Assembly: GCA_021300155.1 (NCBI GenBank)
Contig: JAJTID010000021.1
Span: forward strand, 1 to 64,000
DNA: 64,000 nucleotides
DNA from: Pirellula sp.
Lineage (GTDB): Bacteria > Planctomycetota > Planctomycetia > Pirellulales > Pirellulaceae
Direction: 5' to 3'
Below the pieces are notes generated by a model that saw only the letters and a list, made by a program, of their open reading frames with translations, was not told the origin of the DNA and did not search any database. The position numbers and the translations under genes were made by a program. Shown piece by piece: positions 1-8,986 of the stretch (positions within the stretch are counted from its first letter, which is position 1; each line of letters begins with the position of its first letter).

Positions 1-1
1 C

Positions 2-109
2 TTCTCAACGGGCCGTAAGGTTGCCGAGGATTTCAAAGAAACGATGAAGATCCAATTCGATGCAGTACTCCCGAAATTCAACTACACCGCAATTCCTCAG
101 CCAAAATGA
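2..109 (+). CDS. C-terminal end of an unidentified protein (partial, 5' truncated)
   Basis: An open frame enters from the left edge and runs for 35 codons to a TGA at 107-109. It reads as protein-like sequence ending in FNYTAIPQPK. I do not recognise the family from so short a tail. The downstream gene follows on the same strand, and its longest possible reading frame would overlap this end by about 50 bases. Confidence 0.4.
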   Translation, partial: FSTGRKVAEDFKETMKIQFDAVLPKFNYTAIPQPK

Positions 110-221
110 AATCTGGAAGTTATTCGCAGACTATTCCTTAGCTCATGTGCAGCGTCCTACGACCAACCCTCTCCCTAGCTCACTTCAGAAGCAAACGAGC
201 AAGAGACCTGGTGAATCTGCG

Positions 222-968
222 ATGCGGCGAAGATGGGTTATTGTTGGCGCAGGGCTATTGGCCTTGCTCAGTGTTATTGTGACAACATGGGTTGGTGCAA
301 CATGGCTAGCGAGCCAAATGAAACCGAACGGGACCAGGTTGACTGCTAAGCAAACACAAAATCCCAGTGAACTACAGACGAGTAGTGATTCGAAGGCGGA
401 GAGAGTGTTGCTTCGTGGAAAGCAGTTTCCGGTCGCTCCAGATCCTGCGGATGATGAGAGAAAGATCCTCTTGAAGCCGGTGACAATTAGCGAAACCAGC
501 ATGCCAGCCGAACAAGTTTTGCAAACTCTTCAACAAATGATCGGCTTCCCGATCGTTCTTCACCGAGAAAGTTTTTTTGAGTCCGGCATTGATCCAAAGC
601 AATCGATATCGATGCATGCTTCTGGAACAGCACGGGACCATTTACGTCGCGTATGCAAACAACTTGGAATGGAGTACTCGGTTCATGAAGGCAGTATAGA
701 GATTGCGTCGCCCGAGTATGCATCACAACATCTGGTTCTCCGTCTCTATGATCTTTCCTATGTCATCCCCGACAGCCGAAGTGTTGCTGCTTTGGTTACG
801 GTAGTGGAAACCTTGATCGCGCCGGATGCCTGGATCTCGAATGGAGGCCGATCTTCGATATCGGTAGTCGACTCCGTCTTGGTGATCCGCGCGACGGAAT
901 CCATGCACTTGCAAATCGAACAGTTATTGTCACGTGTTGATGCTCTTCATCGATCATCAACTCCCTAG
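222..968 (+). CDS. Membrane-anchored STN/secretin-N-like hypothetical protein
   Basis: I place the start at the ATG at 222 because it leads directly into MRRRW and a hydrophobic stretch (about residues 4-26), a typical N-terminal anchor. The frame stays open upstream to an ATG at 60, so a longer cytosolic N-terminus is possible. About 248 residues result. After a linker comes a region (about 90-245) with the alternating pattern of a secretin/TonB short N-terminal (STN-like) fold: a part ending in QMIGFPIVLHRES, then LRLYDLSYVIPD, and a last strand-helix LVIRATESMHLQIEQLL. Planctomycetes carry many such short secreted proteins of unknown role. The last motif is echoed in the broken gene at 1129-1452, so the two may be old paralogues. 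Function unknown. Confidence 0.6.
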   Translation: MRRRWVIVGAGLLALLSVIVTTWVGATWLASQMKPNGTRLTAKQTQNPSELQTSSDSKAERVLLRGKQFPVAPDPADDERKILLKPVTISETSMPAEQVLQTLQQMIGFPIVLHRESFFESGIDPKQSISMHASGTARDHLRRVCKQLGMEYSVHEGSIEIASPEYASQHLVLRLYDLSYVIPDSRSVAALVTVVETLIAPDAWISNGGRSSISVVDSVLVIRATESMHLQIEQLLSRVDALHRSSTP

Positions 969-1000
969 ACGAAAGGCAGGTGGAGTATCCCAGCCCGACG

Positions 1001-1045
1001 CGTGAGCGAGGGACGATCCCTCACTTACGTTTCGGGTTGTGATCG
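1001..1045 (+). repeat. Dispersed hairpin repeat, copy A
   Basis: The stretch starts cgtgagcgaggga, has the loop cga and folds back with tccctcacttac (10 of 12 positions pair). It then continues as ttcgggttgtgatcg. A second copy with the same hairpin arms and the same tail lies at 49200-49257. Copy A lies 32 bases after the stop of the preceding gene. It is a REP-like intergenic repeat, and the call rests on two copies in this window. Confidence 0.6.
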
Positions 1046-1128
1046 CAAGATTTCATCCGCTGCTCGTTTTAGTTTTTTCAAGCCTGTTACTTTTCCCAAT
1101 GTTAATGTTCTTTTGAAAGGGACACACG

Positions 1129-1452
1129 ATGCAACAAACGACACTCGCGACCATCGGCTAGATTGGCTCAGTTCTGCTTTTGGTGGTCAGTATTCCATGG
1201 GTTGTTTACGGACAAATGGGCATGGGCGGAATGGGGCTGGAGGCATGGGCGAGGTTATGTCCAGTCGAGATAAACTGCTAGAGGAACCCACGAAGAACCC
1301 CGTCAAATGGGAACGGTTCAGGTGGATCAGGCAATGGAAGCATCATGCCGATAGGACAATTGCTTGTAGTCTCTTCTACGGAAAAAGCTCATTTGGGAAT
1401 CGAGAAGCTGCTGTTCGGCATTCACCTAAATCAAAATCAGAGCTTACGATGA
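1129..1452 (+). pseudogene. Decayed secreted Gly-Met-rich protein with two in-frame TAG codons
   Basis: From the ATG at 1129 a single frame gives a near-perfect signal peptide (MQQTTLATIG, stop, IGSVLLLVVSIPWVVYG), then QMGMGGMG, a second stop, a Gly/Asn/Ser-rich linker and LLVVSSTEKAHLGIEKLLFG before a TGA at 1450. The two TAG codons are at 1159 and 1279. The layout (signal peptide, GMGG linker, LVVS-T-x-x-x-H-x-x-I-x-x-L end) is that of a small planctomycete secreted family. The tail also matches the end of the gene at 222-968. A gagg-like ribosome site is not evident, but tgaaaggg lies about 9 bases upstream. I read it as a recently inactivated gene; sequencing error at both stops is less likely. 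Confidence 0.6.
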
Positions 1453-1724
1453 AGGCTGACAAGTCCCTCGACAATGAAGAACCCGCAATACTGCCCACGG
1501 TGATTTTGTGTTAGCGACACCACGGGTAATTCGTCCGTTCGTCTATCGCATACGGAGGGATTCTGGTGTCCCTTTCGGGAAGCTCTTGTTGTGCGACGGG
1601 GCCGGCAAGTGTTGCAGGGAAGGTTACAAGCGAGTCGACGGATCTGTTTAAACTATCGTTTGTATTTTCCCTTCCCCACGAGAGTAGTTTGTGCTTCGGA
1701 GTTCGTTATGTTGCAAATCACAGG

Positions 1725-2873
1725 CTACAGCGCAGTGCGAAGTGCGTGGTCCAAGTCTCCCATCAAGTCGGCAGCATCTTCTAATCCGACCGATATTCGG
1801 ATGAGGGAATCGTGTATCCCGAATTTGGCCCTGGCTGCTGCATCGTAGCTTGCGTGCGACATAGATGCGGGTTGTTCGATTAGTGACTCGACGGCCCCCA
1901 AACTCACGGCCAATCCGAACAATTCCGTAGACTCACAGACTTTCTTTGTCTTCAAGTAGTCGCCATCGATTTCGAAAGAAACGACCGCTCCGAAGCGATC
2001 GCCCATCAATCGCGCAGCCAATGCATGTTGAGGATGACTCGCCAAGCCTGGATATAGAACTCGCTTCACCATGGGATGCGATTCAAGCCAAACCGCGATT
2101 TCCAAAGCGGATCGTGACTGCTCACGCATTCGCAAGTCGAGCGTCTTAATGCCACGCTGCAACAGAAAGCATTCTAGCCCCGAGAGTACGGCTCCAGTCG
2201 CGTTTTGAATGAAGTAAAGTTCTTTGTGTAAGGCCGGATCCTTTGCTGCCAAGACTCCCGCCAGACAATCGCTGTGTCCGCTCAAATACTTGGTTGCCGA
2301 GTGCATCACTATATCGGCTCCTAGCTCTAGCGGTCGCATAATGGCGGGAGACGTAAATGTACTGTCGACTCCTAAGAGCGCTCCGTGTTTGTGGGTGATA
2401 TCCGCGATGGCCGAAAGATCGGGTATCGACATCAACGGATTCCCGATGCTCTCGATCCAAACCATCTTGGTGTTCGATTGGAAGGCTGCTTCGAATTGCA
2501 CCAGGTCATCGGCTGGAGCCAATGTGACGGTGATTCCGGCGCGATTGCAAATTTTGTGAAGCAGTCGAAATGTACCGCCGTAGATGTCACTTCCAGCGAC
2601 AATATGATCGCCACTCTTCAACAACATCGTCGCACAATGTGTAGCAGCCATTCCTGATGCGAACGCTAGCGAGCCCGCGGCGCCTTCGAGGTTGGCGATC
2701 GTTCGCTGGACACCCGATCGTGTTGGAGAGCCGCTTCGCGAGTAATCGAAATCTCCCCAAGTACCCGCGCCAGGTTGAATGAAGGTAGTTGCCAAGTGGA
2801 TGGGTGGCACCACGGCACCGGTGGCAGGATCGGGTTCACTGCCAACATGGATTGCTCTTGTTCGAAACTTCAT
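1725..2873 (-). CDS. Trans-sulfuration PLP enzyme (cystathionine gamma-synthase/lyase family)
   Basis: This is a 382-residue fold-type I PLP enzyme of the Cys/Met metabolism family, normal length for the family. The N-terminus has the family signature PPIHLATTF, the tyrosine/arginine phosphate site DYSRSGSPTR, the glycine loop ASGMAA, the PLP aspartate in GVDSTF, and the Schiff-base lysine in SATKYLSGHSD. The C-terminal substrate site appears as VSLGAVESLIEQPASMSHA. The ATG overlaps the TGA of the upstream gene in the sequence ATGA (2870-2873), so the two are translationally coupled. Family members interconvert cysteine, homocysteine and cystathionine. Whether this one is a synthase, gamma-lyase or beta-lyase cannot be read from sequence alone. 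Confidence 0.88.
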   Translation of the reverse strand: MKFRTRAIHVGSEPDPATGAVVPPIHLATTFIQPGAGTWGDFDYSRSGSPTRSGVQRTIANLEGAAGSLAFASGMAATHCATMLLKSGDHIVAGSDIYGGTFRLLHKICNRAGITVTLAPADDLVQFEAAFQSNTKMVWIESIGNPLMSIPDLSAIADITHKHGALLGVDSTFTSPAIMRPLELGADIVMHSATKYLSGHSDCLAGVLAAKDPALHKELYFIQNATGAVLSGLECFLLQRGIKTLDLRMREQSRSALEIAVWLESHPMVKRVLYPGLASHPQHALAARLMGDRFGAVVSFEIDGDYLKTKKVCESTELFGLAVSLGAVESLIEQPASMSHASYDAAARAKFGIHDSLIRISVGLEDAADLMGDLDHALRTAL

Positions 2874-4141
2874 GATTCCAATGCCTGCTTCAAATCTTCA
2901 ATCAAGTCTTCTGTGTCTTCGATTCCGCAGGACATGCGAATCATGTTGTCCGAGATTCCAAATACCGCACGCTCTTCGGGCTTGTAATCAAAGTAGCTCA
3001 TGACGAGCGGTTGTTCGATCAGCGACTCAACGCCTCCCAAGCTTGGAGCGATCCGAGGGATGCGGCATGCATCCACAACTGCGGCCGTTTGTTGCCAATC
3101 CGCATCCTTCACGAGGAATGTGATCAACCCACCGAATCCTTGCATGGTTCGCTTGGCGATGGCATAACTATCGTGCGACTCAAGACCTGGATAGTACACT
3201 TTCTCGATTCGAGGATGTTTCTCTAAAAATTGAGCGATTCGAAGACCGTTCTCATTGTGTCGTTCCATTCGCAGAGCGAAAGTTTTCAAACCTCGTTCTA
3301 GCAAATACATATTGTGCGGCGAATTGATTCCTCCAAGAATTCCTCGCAGTTTGCGAACCGATTCCAATTTCTCTTTAGATCCGCAAATCACACCAGCCAA
3401 TAGATCATTGTGCCCCCCCATGTACTTTGTGGCCGAATGCCAAACATAATCGACTCCATATTCGATGGGTAGAACATTAAAGGGTGTTGCCAACGTTGCG
3501 TCGATCAGTGTTTCGACTCCACGAGATTTGCCGAGTGCAACAAACTGTTCTAGGTCGATGCAAGAGAGGTGCGGGTTCGTGGGCGATTCGCTAACGATCA
3601 TCTTGGTTCGATCATTGATCGCTGCATCCATCGCGTGAAAGTCACCCGTCTTCACTTGTCGTGTGATTACACCAAAGCGGGAAAGGTGCTTCGCACAAAA
3701 CTCTCGGCTTCGGTGGTAGCATTGATCAAAGAAGACGATCTCATCGCCAGCGCTCAACTTCGTCATGAGCAATCCTACGATGGCAGCCATACCGCTCGAA
3801 TAGATAATGGCATCTTCGGCGCGATCGAGGGCAGCAAGCTTTCTTTCGACAACTTTTTCATTGGGGTTACCATAGCGTCCGTACTCGTCGCGATCTTGCT
3901 TTTGCCGAATATAGTCGATGATGGCTTGCGTGGACTCAAACGTATAGGTGCTGCTGCAACAGATCGAATCCGTGATTGCCGCGTTCGGTTTATGCCTTGC
4001 TTCCCCTGCATGAACGCTGGTTGTACTAGCACCTGCACGCCTCACCGAACTTGACGAGACAGCTGTTTCATCCGTACATTGTTTCGATTCCACAGGCAGA
4101 TTATCCGAAGAGTTGTTCGCTAGAGTCGAGGAAGCAGTCAT
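2870..4141 (-). CDS. Cystathionine gamma-synthase-like PLP enzyme, plant-like
   Basis: 423 residues, longer than its neighbour because of a Ser/Thr-rich N-terminal extension of about 40 residues. The core carries STYTFES, the phosphate site EYGRYGNPNE, the loop YSSGMAA, the aspartate in LIDATLATP and the lysine in SATKYMGGHND. It ends with the substrate region PSLGGVESLIEQPLVMS. The wording of the core resembles plant-type cystathionine gamma-synthases. It is the first gene of a two-gene unit and overlaps the next by four bases. Two paralogues in tandem suggest a division of labour, such as synthase plus lyase, in sulfur amino-acid conversion. No SAM or T-box riboswitch was recognised upstream. 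Confidence 0.85.
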   Translation of the reverse strand: MTASSTLANNSSDNLPVESKQCTDETAVSSSSVRRAGASTTSVHAGEARHKPNAAITDSICCSSTYTFESTQAIIDYIRQKQDRDEYGRYGNPNEKVVERKLAALDRAEDAIIYSSGMAAIVGLLMTKLSAGDEIVFFDQCYHRSREFCAKHLSRFGVITRQVKTGDFHAMDAAINDRTKMIVSESPTNPHLSCIDLEQFVALGKSRGVETLIDATLATPFNVLPIEYGVDYVWHSATKYMGGHNDLLAGVICGSKEKLESVRKLRGILGGINSPHNMYLLERGLKTFALRMERHNENGLRIAQFLEKHPRIEKVYYPGLESHDSYAIAKRTMQGFGGLITFLVKDADWQQTAAVVDACRIPRIAPSLGGVESLIEQPLVMSYFDYKPEERAVFGISDNMIRMSCGIEDTEDLIEDLKQALES

Positions 4142-4497
4142 AGTGTTAGATAGTCCTTAGATGGTATCCGACAGGACGGAAAGTTAAGGAAGCGGATGGG
4201 AGCGAAGAAGGAACGAACAAAATCGTCAGAGAGAAATGCGACTGATTAGCAAGCCAACACACACTACGGTCGTCCTAGTCGCGGGTTTCCATGAATGCCT
4301 TCGAACTGGAAACGTCAGTGGCTATTTAGCAGTTAGGCTGCAAGCGGCCGCAAATCCCTCAAAACACTATGTAGTCTAGCCGGAAAAACAGGGCGAGCAA
4401 GGAGAAAATTAGAAGTGCCGGTAACCAAACGCCGAACGTTCGTTAAGATAGAGAGTGTTTGAGGGACAGGAAACTTAGTCGTCGAGACTGTATCGGT
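4142..4497. promoter_or_regulatory. Divergent intergenic region
   Basis: About 350 bases separate the divergently transcribed PLP-enzyme pair (minus) and the HEAT-like protein (plus), so promoters for both must lie here. I see no convincing RNA gene, riboswitch or repeat. The 3' part, gagggacaggaaac at 4461, could be a ribosome site for a TTG start at 4459. Confidence 0.35.
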
Positions 4498-5865
4498 ATG
4501 ATTTTAATGTTCGATCAAGGAAGACAGCCATCTAGTCGGAAACCCTGGACCAGTGTCCACTGTCCGCTTTTTCAACTCTTGACGACACTTGGTTTGCTTT
4601 TAGCTTTTGAACCGTTCGGCATTGGGCAACAGCCTGGCGAGGTTGCCGAGTCCTCTTCGTCTATTACACCGACAAAGCCAACTCCTGGGGGCGAAAATCC
4701 ATTGGGTGGTGTTACGGTCGATCGAGAGACGATTGAACGGTTGGTTGACGAATTGGGTAGCAATCGGTTCTTGGTTCGTGAAAATGCGCATGAACGATTG
4801 GACGCGCTCGACGAAGCCTATCTCCCCATTCTCACGGAGCTTCAATACAAGAGTACAGATCCGGAGGTTCAAGCTAGGTTGTGGAGTGTTGTAGCAAGGC
4901 GAAAGAGCGAGATCCTTCAACGCAACAACAAAGAATTTATTCGCGCCACCGAGGTCGATGAAAATCACCCTTATCGAGGTTGGAAGAGCTTTTCGAAAGC
5001 CGCCGGTTCGCAAGACCGCAAAGCAAGATTTACGCTTCTCGCGATTCTGGAAGAGTATCCCGAACTGGTAAACGATGAGATCGTAACGAAGCAGGATGCA
5101 TTTCGAATTGCAACACTGGTCGCTAGTCGAATCACAGAACGATTGGATGTACGAGGCGAGGTTACGGATGCGGACGGTATCGCTCTCGTCTATACCGCGT
5201 GCCTCTGTGAAGATGCTCTCGATCCCCAGCTAGAACGAACCTGCCATCGAGTCTTTATGCGGTTCCCATTTTCTCGAAACATCAATCCTGAGTTTTCCAT
5301 TTTGGATCAAGATTCTCAGGGTGGGAAGATTGGTTCCACATTGGCGTCGATGTATTCCAAGTGGGTCGATTTCGCGAAGGACGATCAACGTGTATTACTG
5401 ACCTGCTTGAATGCAGCGATTCCTGCATCAAGGAAGGTTGCGAAGAGAATTCTCGAATCGAAGGACGCAACAAATGACCCCCTCACTTTTGAGTTGGCGA
5501 TGCAGGCGATGGCTAGATTTGGAAAGATAGAAGACGCAGAATCTGTCGATCGATGGCTCGAGGATCAAACGACGATTCGCGATGTGCAGCGCATCGCACC
5601 ACCCAATGCATTCGAAACGTCATTCGAAATTTACGAGATAAGGGCTTGCGACCTGGCACTTGCCTCGTCGATGTTGCTGCACGGTTACTCGCCGGCACAA
5701 TTGGTGCCAATGTTTCGATCCCACCCATTGCGTGGGTATTCAACGGAGTCACTCGGCCTCCCTGCCAAAATCCAGGAGGCGTATCGTATTGATAGACTTA
5801 AGCAATGGCGAGAAATACTTCGCCAACAACCGCCTGCACCGCAAACTCTTAAACCGTCACCTTAG
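4498..5865 (+). CDS. Secreted HEAT-like repeat protein, hypothetical
   Basis: The ATG at 4498 gives about 455 residues; a TTG at 4459 would add 13. An N-terminal hydrophobic segment (LLTTLGLLLAF, about residues 24-34) followed by GIGQQ looks like a signal peptide. Near residues 75-125 there is a helical pair, NRFLVRENAHERL then DPEVQARLWSVV. This is the wording of planctomycete HEAT-type repeats (positions changed every helix, Arg-Glu-x-A-x-x-x-L). The rest is helical with no catalytic motif. The product probably acts in the periplasm as a binding scaffold. Its stop codon runs straight into a 7-bp tandem array. Confidence 0.6.
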   Translation: MILMFDQGRQPSSRKPWTSVHCPLFQLLTTLGLLLAFEPFGIGQQPGEVAESSSSITPTKPTPGGENPLGGVTVDRETIERLVDELGSNRFLVRENAHERLDALDEAYLPILTELQYKSTDPEVQARLWSVVARRKSEILQRNNKEFIRATEVDENHPYRGWKSFSKAAGSQDRKARFTLLAILEEYPELVNDEIVTKQDAFRIATLVASRITERLDVRGEVTDADGIALVYTACLCEDALDPQLERTCHRVFMRFPFSRNINPEFSILDQDSQGGKIGSTLASMYSKWVDFAKDDQRVLLTCLNAAIPASRKVAKRILESKDATNDPLTFELAMQAMARFGKIEDAESVDRWLEDQTTIRDVQRIAPPNAFETSFEIYEIRACDLALASSMLLHGYSPAQLVPMFRSHPLRGYSTESLGLPAKIQEAYRIDRLKQWREILRQQPPAPQTLKPSP

Positions 5866-5906
5866 TTTTTAGTTTTTAGTTCTTAGTTCTTAGTTCTTAG
5901 TGCTTA
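5865..5906. repeat. Heptanucleotide tandem array (six units)
   Basis: Six consecutive 7-base units start in the last base of the preceding stop codon: gttttta twice, gttctta three times and gtgctta once. The array fills most of the gap between two convergent genes. No terminator stem accompanies it. Confidence 0.75.
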
Positions 5907-5922
5907 AGATTACATACTGGGA

Positions 5923-6927
5923 TTACTGGGCGGTGCTATTGGCACCATTGGGAGATGCACCGATCGGAATGTCAAATGGCAACGGGCGAGCTGCACATAA
6001 GAAGCCTTCTGCGAAGAGTCGCTCCTTGAGCAATCGGAATGTCTGGAAGCTATCGGGGTACACCCACGCAGTCACGGTAACGTATTGGTTTCGAAACCTA
6101 GATAGCTCGGTGCTTAAACGTCCCCCTGCCCCCAACGTCTGATCGAGTGATTCCTTCAGCGCGTCTTCTGTAGGGAGGAGAATGAATCGATCGAGCTCCA
6201 CCATTCGTCCCATGCGAGCGCTGACACCATCGCTCATGACTCCTGTTTGGCTCTTGAGGGCATACTTCATGGTAAATCCCCCGATGGGGCCGAGAGTGTT
6301 GGTGATCTTCGACTTTTGAGAGTTGCGTTCTGCCGCGCCTCGAGCCTCGCGTTTCAAGGTCTCGATCAGATCGTTCCAGGGTACGACAGTCACCATGCCA
6401 TTGAGAAGCATTACATGGATTTCCTGACCAAAGACCGTCTTCGCCATTGGGGTCGGAAGATGCTGAAGGATTGCAACCGGAGCGGTTTCATTCGGCAATT
6501 CCCCTTGCTGTTTAAGCAACTCGGCCAGTTGCTTTTCCAGTTCGCTCAGTTCCACATCGACTTCAAACTGTTTTTTCTGTTCGTCATCTAGTTTGCTAAC
6601 TTCTTCTTCTAGAACCGCCTTCGCGATAGTAACTTCATCGATGGTTGCCATACGTTCAGCAGAGCGGTAAGCAAGTTCTCGTTCATAATTGACCAGAGAG
6701 ATTTGCTGGCTATCCAAGTCTTGATCGAGTTGCTGAACCTTCTTGAGTGGGGACTGCAAAGCATCGGTCTGTCCGAGCAGTTCTTTTTCAATGTTCTGTT
6801 TGGCTGTAGAGTAGCTTCTCGCCCCGACGATCACAACCAAGATGATAAGAATGCCAACCAAGTTTGCGATTGTATCGAGAAAGCAATCTTCTCCAATTGC
6901 TGAATCGTCCGTATGTCGTCGTCCCAC
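5923..6927 (-). CDS. ExbD-like single-pass membrane protein with transmembrane Asp
   Basis: 334 residues. The N-terminus has one hydrophobic helix (about 15-40) entered by DCFLDTIANLVGILIILVV. FLDT aligns naturally with the FIDV of ExbD/TolR, making Asp18 the candidate proton-carrying residue. A predicted coiled coil follows (about 45-135, KVQQLDQDLDSQ..., ELSELEKQLAELLKQ), then a globular periplasmic domain with VHVMLLNGMVTVVPW-type strands. It is the last gene of a minus-strand trio: ExbB-like channel, second ExbD-position protein, this protein (25-base gap). By analogy with ExbB/ExbD, TolQ/R and MotA/B it should be the moving or peptidoglycan-side subunit. The cellular task is unknown. Confidence 0.6.
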   Translation of the reverse strand: MGRRHTDDSAIGEDCFLDTIANLVGILIILVVIVGARSYSTAKQNIEKELLGQTDALQSPLKKVQQLDQDLDSQQISLVNYERELAYRSAERMATIDEVTIAKAVLEEEVSKLDDEQKKQFEVDVELSELEKQLAELLKQQGELPNETAPVAILQHLPTPMAKTVFGQEIHVMLLNGMVTVVPWNDLIETLKREARGAAERNSQKSKITNTLGPIGGFTMKYALKSQTGVMSDGVSARMGRMVELDRFILLPTEDALKESLDQTLGAGGRLSTELSRFRNQYVTVTAWVYPDSFQTFRLLKERLFAEGFLCAARPLPFDIPIGASPNGANSTAQ

Positions 6928-6952
6928 AATGGTTGTTCCTAGTGCTCAAGCG

Positions 6953-8986
6953 TTATCGTGGAATCGTGAGAGGCACTTTTTGCAATTCAACGCCACTACC
7001 CTCTAGGAGTCTCTCAAGCATGGCGACACTCTGCTGAGCATCGCTCGCAGCCTGAATTTCGACCACAGGCACCCAATAACCGCCCAAGACCGCGGTGTCC
7101 CAAGACTGAACGCGTTGTTGAATGGCCGAGGCAAGCTCTTTGGAGCATTGCTTTGCTCCATTGTCCAGCAATATCACGACTTGGAATTCACGAGCATTGT
7201 CTTGCGAGCGAATGAACCATTTGTTCTTGATGGCAACGATTTGAATCGTTCGGCGCATCGGCGTCGCTTTGTTCTGGGACTTTGTCTGAGCCCAATCTTG
7301 CCCCGCTTCTACGGAAATCGGTTTCAAATCCCCTTCCGGCTTGACATATCTGGGTTGATCTTTGCTTCCAAGGTTCATCGAGATATTGGGAGTTCCATTT
7401 TGATTTTGTGGATCATTCGGGTCAGTAGAAGCATTAGAGGATTGCCCCGTGAGTGAGCTACTGCCGATGCCTCCCGCGCTGGACGGATTCGATTGCGACG
7501 GAGCAGCGTTTGAGAATGAAGACGCAGTGCCCGAAGATGAACTCGTAGCAGCCCCCTGTTCGCTTCCTTCTTGTCCGCTACCTTGTCCGACTCCGGTTTG
7601 CCCATTTCCTGTTTGCGCGATTCCTGCTAGAGAATTTGTGGCCTGTGGAATTCCAGCTTGCCCGAAAGAGGATTGGTTATTGCCCAGGTTTCCGCCGCTG
7701 AAAGATTGCTCAGCATTGGTTGGAGGAGAGTGATTGATACCAGCACTAGCCGACTCACCATTCAAAGGGGACTGTGCAGCAACGATGGGATAGCCTGGCG
7801 GTGCACTTTGGAATTGTTGTGGCGTTCCGGCCATCGCATTCTGCAATGGAGTTTCGCCAGAGAATCGAGCTTGGGAATCAGGCGTACCGTTACTGTAGAC
7901 CTTAGGGATTGTGTATGGTGATTCATCCGCACCGCCCTCCATGGGCTGAACCATGCTCCATTCATTCCCTTCCTTCAACCCTTCGCCGGGGCGACTCCGT
8001 GTGTTCGAGGGGTTGGTACCCAGGTTGGACGAAGATGGCGATTCGTTCCATTCATCATCGGAAAATTCGTACTTCTTCGCCAACGTGGGATTCGCAGCCA
8101 ACAATGCTTGCTGACGTTGTTTTGCATTCGCGACCACTTGTTGCAGCGACTCTTTCAAGCCTGGAATCCCGCTCGGAAAAGCAAGATCCATCTTATCATC
8201 GATCAGTTCATAACCGAATTGGTCGTCCCAACCTGACATGGAACGAGTGGCCAACGCATAGGCTTCGATTCCATCAGGCCGAACGAGGAGCAACGGGTAG
8301 GGTGGTTGTGTAATCCCGATCTTGGAATCATGTTCGCTGTAGGCATTGCGCAACATTCGCAATGCAGTAGCCAGCGGATTTCCTGGTCCGGTTGGAATGA
8401 GATCACGGTGTGTTAATGCGATACCCTCGGGTTGCAACACAACACCGTCTCGGTTGCATTCGATATAAATCGGGCGACGATTGGTCCCATTCCTACCAGA
8501 GTAAGGAATGATCGCAAATGCTGGCTTTGTTTTCTTTTTCTTTTCGATCTCTTCCGCTATCTTCTTTTTCTTCTCATCAATTTCGGTTTCGAGCGCTTTC
8601 AGTCGTTCGGTTTTGGAATCGATACCTTGATCGATGGTCTCATTTTTGTTTTGAAAATTCTTGAGATTCGCAACTAACGATTCGAGCTCGGAATTGAGTC
8701 GTTGGATATGATCCTCGATATCCTGAAGTTCACGTCGCCGATTTTCGATCTTCTTTTTGAGTTCTTCTCGCTGGTTCTCTAGTTCCTCCGAGAACGCTTG
8801 GGCTAGATTCCTCTGATCTTTTGCGGCCAGCAATGCAACCTCAGCTTCGCGTTTTGCAGATGCGTGAGAGTTGGTTACGGTGATCGCTAGCAAGAGCACT
8901 AACGCACCGATAGTACACAGGAGCACTGCCAAAAATGGAAACAATGCTGGCGCCAGATTATCGCTTCGGCGCTTTCGGCGGCTCAT
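6953..8986 (-). CDS. ExbD-position membrane protein with long low-complexity linker
   Basis: I start at the ATG at 8986, which overlaps the stop of the ExbB-like gene as ATGA; the open frame upstream of it is unlikely to be translated. About 677 residues. One transmembrane helix (about 13-35, LFPFLAVLLCTIGALVLLL) is followed by a strong coiled coil (about 40-135, rich in Glu/Lys), a folded region (about 140-275), a long Ser/Gly/Asn/Gln/Pro-rich linker (about 320-560) and a C-terminal folded domain (about 575-675) that includes FQVVILLDNG. Unlike its partner at 5923 the helix has no acidic residue. It probably reaches through the periplasm towards the envelope. Confidence 0.6.
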   Translation of the reverse strand: MSRRKRRSDNLAPALFPFLAVLLCTIGALVLLLAITVTNSHASAKREAEVALLAAKDQRNLAQAFSEELENQREELKKKIENRRRELQDIEDHIQRLNSELESLVANLKNFQNKNETIDQGIDSKTERLKALETEIDEKKKKIAEEIEKKKKTKPAFAIIPYSGRNGTNRRPIYIECNRDGVVLQPEGIALTHRDLIPTGPGNPLATALRMLRNAYSEHDSKIGITQPPYPLLLVRPDGIEAYALATRSMSGWDDQFGYELIDDKMDLAFPSGIPGLKESLQQVVANAKQRQQALLAANPTLAKKYEFSDDEWNESPSSSNLGTNPSNTRSRPGEGLKEGNEWSMVQPMEGGADESPYTIPKVYSNGTPDSQARFSGETPLQNAMAGTPQQFQSAPPGYPIVAAQSPLNGESASAGINHSPPTNAEQSFSGGNLGNNQSSFGQAGIPQATNSLAGIAQTGNGQTGVGQGSGQEGSEQGAATSSSSGTASSFSNAAPSQSNPSSAGGIGSSSLTGQSSNASTDPNDPQNQNGTPNISMNLGSKDQPRYVKPEGDLKPISVEAGQDWAQTKSQNKATPMRRTIQIVAIKNKWFIRSQDNAREFQVVILLDNGAKQCSKELASAIQQRVQSWDTAVLGGYWVPVVEIQAASDAQQSVAMLERLLEGSGVELQKVPLTIPR

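Noticed and set aside
1566-1848. Two short plus-strand frames overlapping the PLP-enzyme end
   Set aside because: They are out of frame with the conserved enzyme on the other strand and have no ribosome site.
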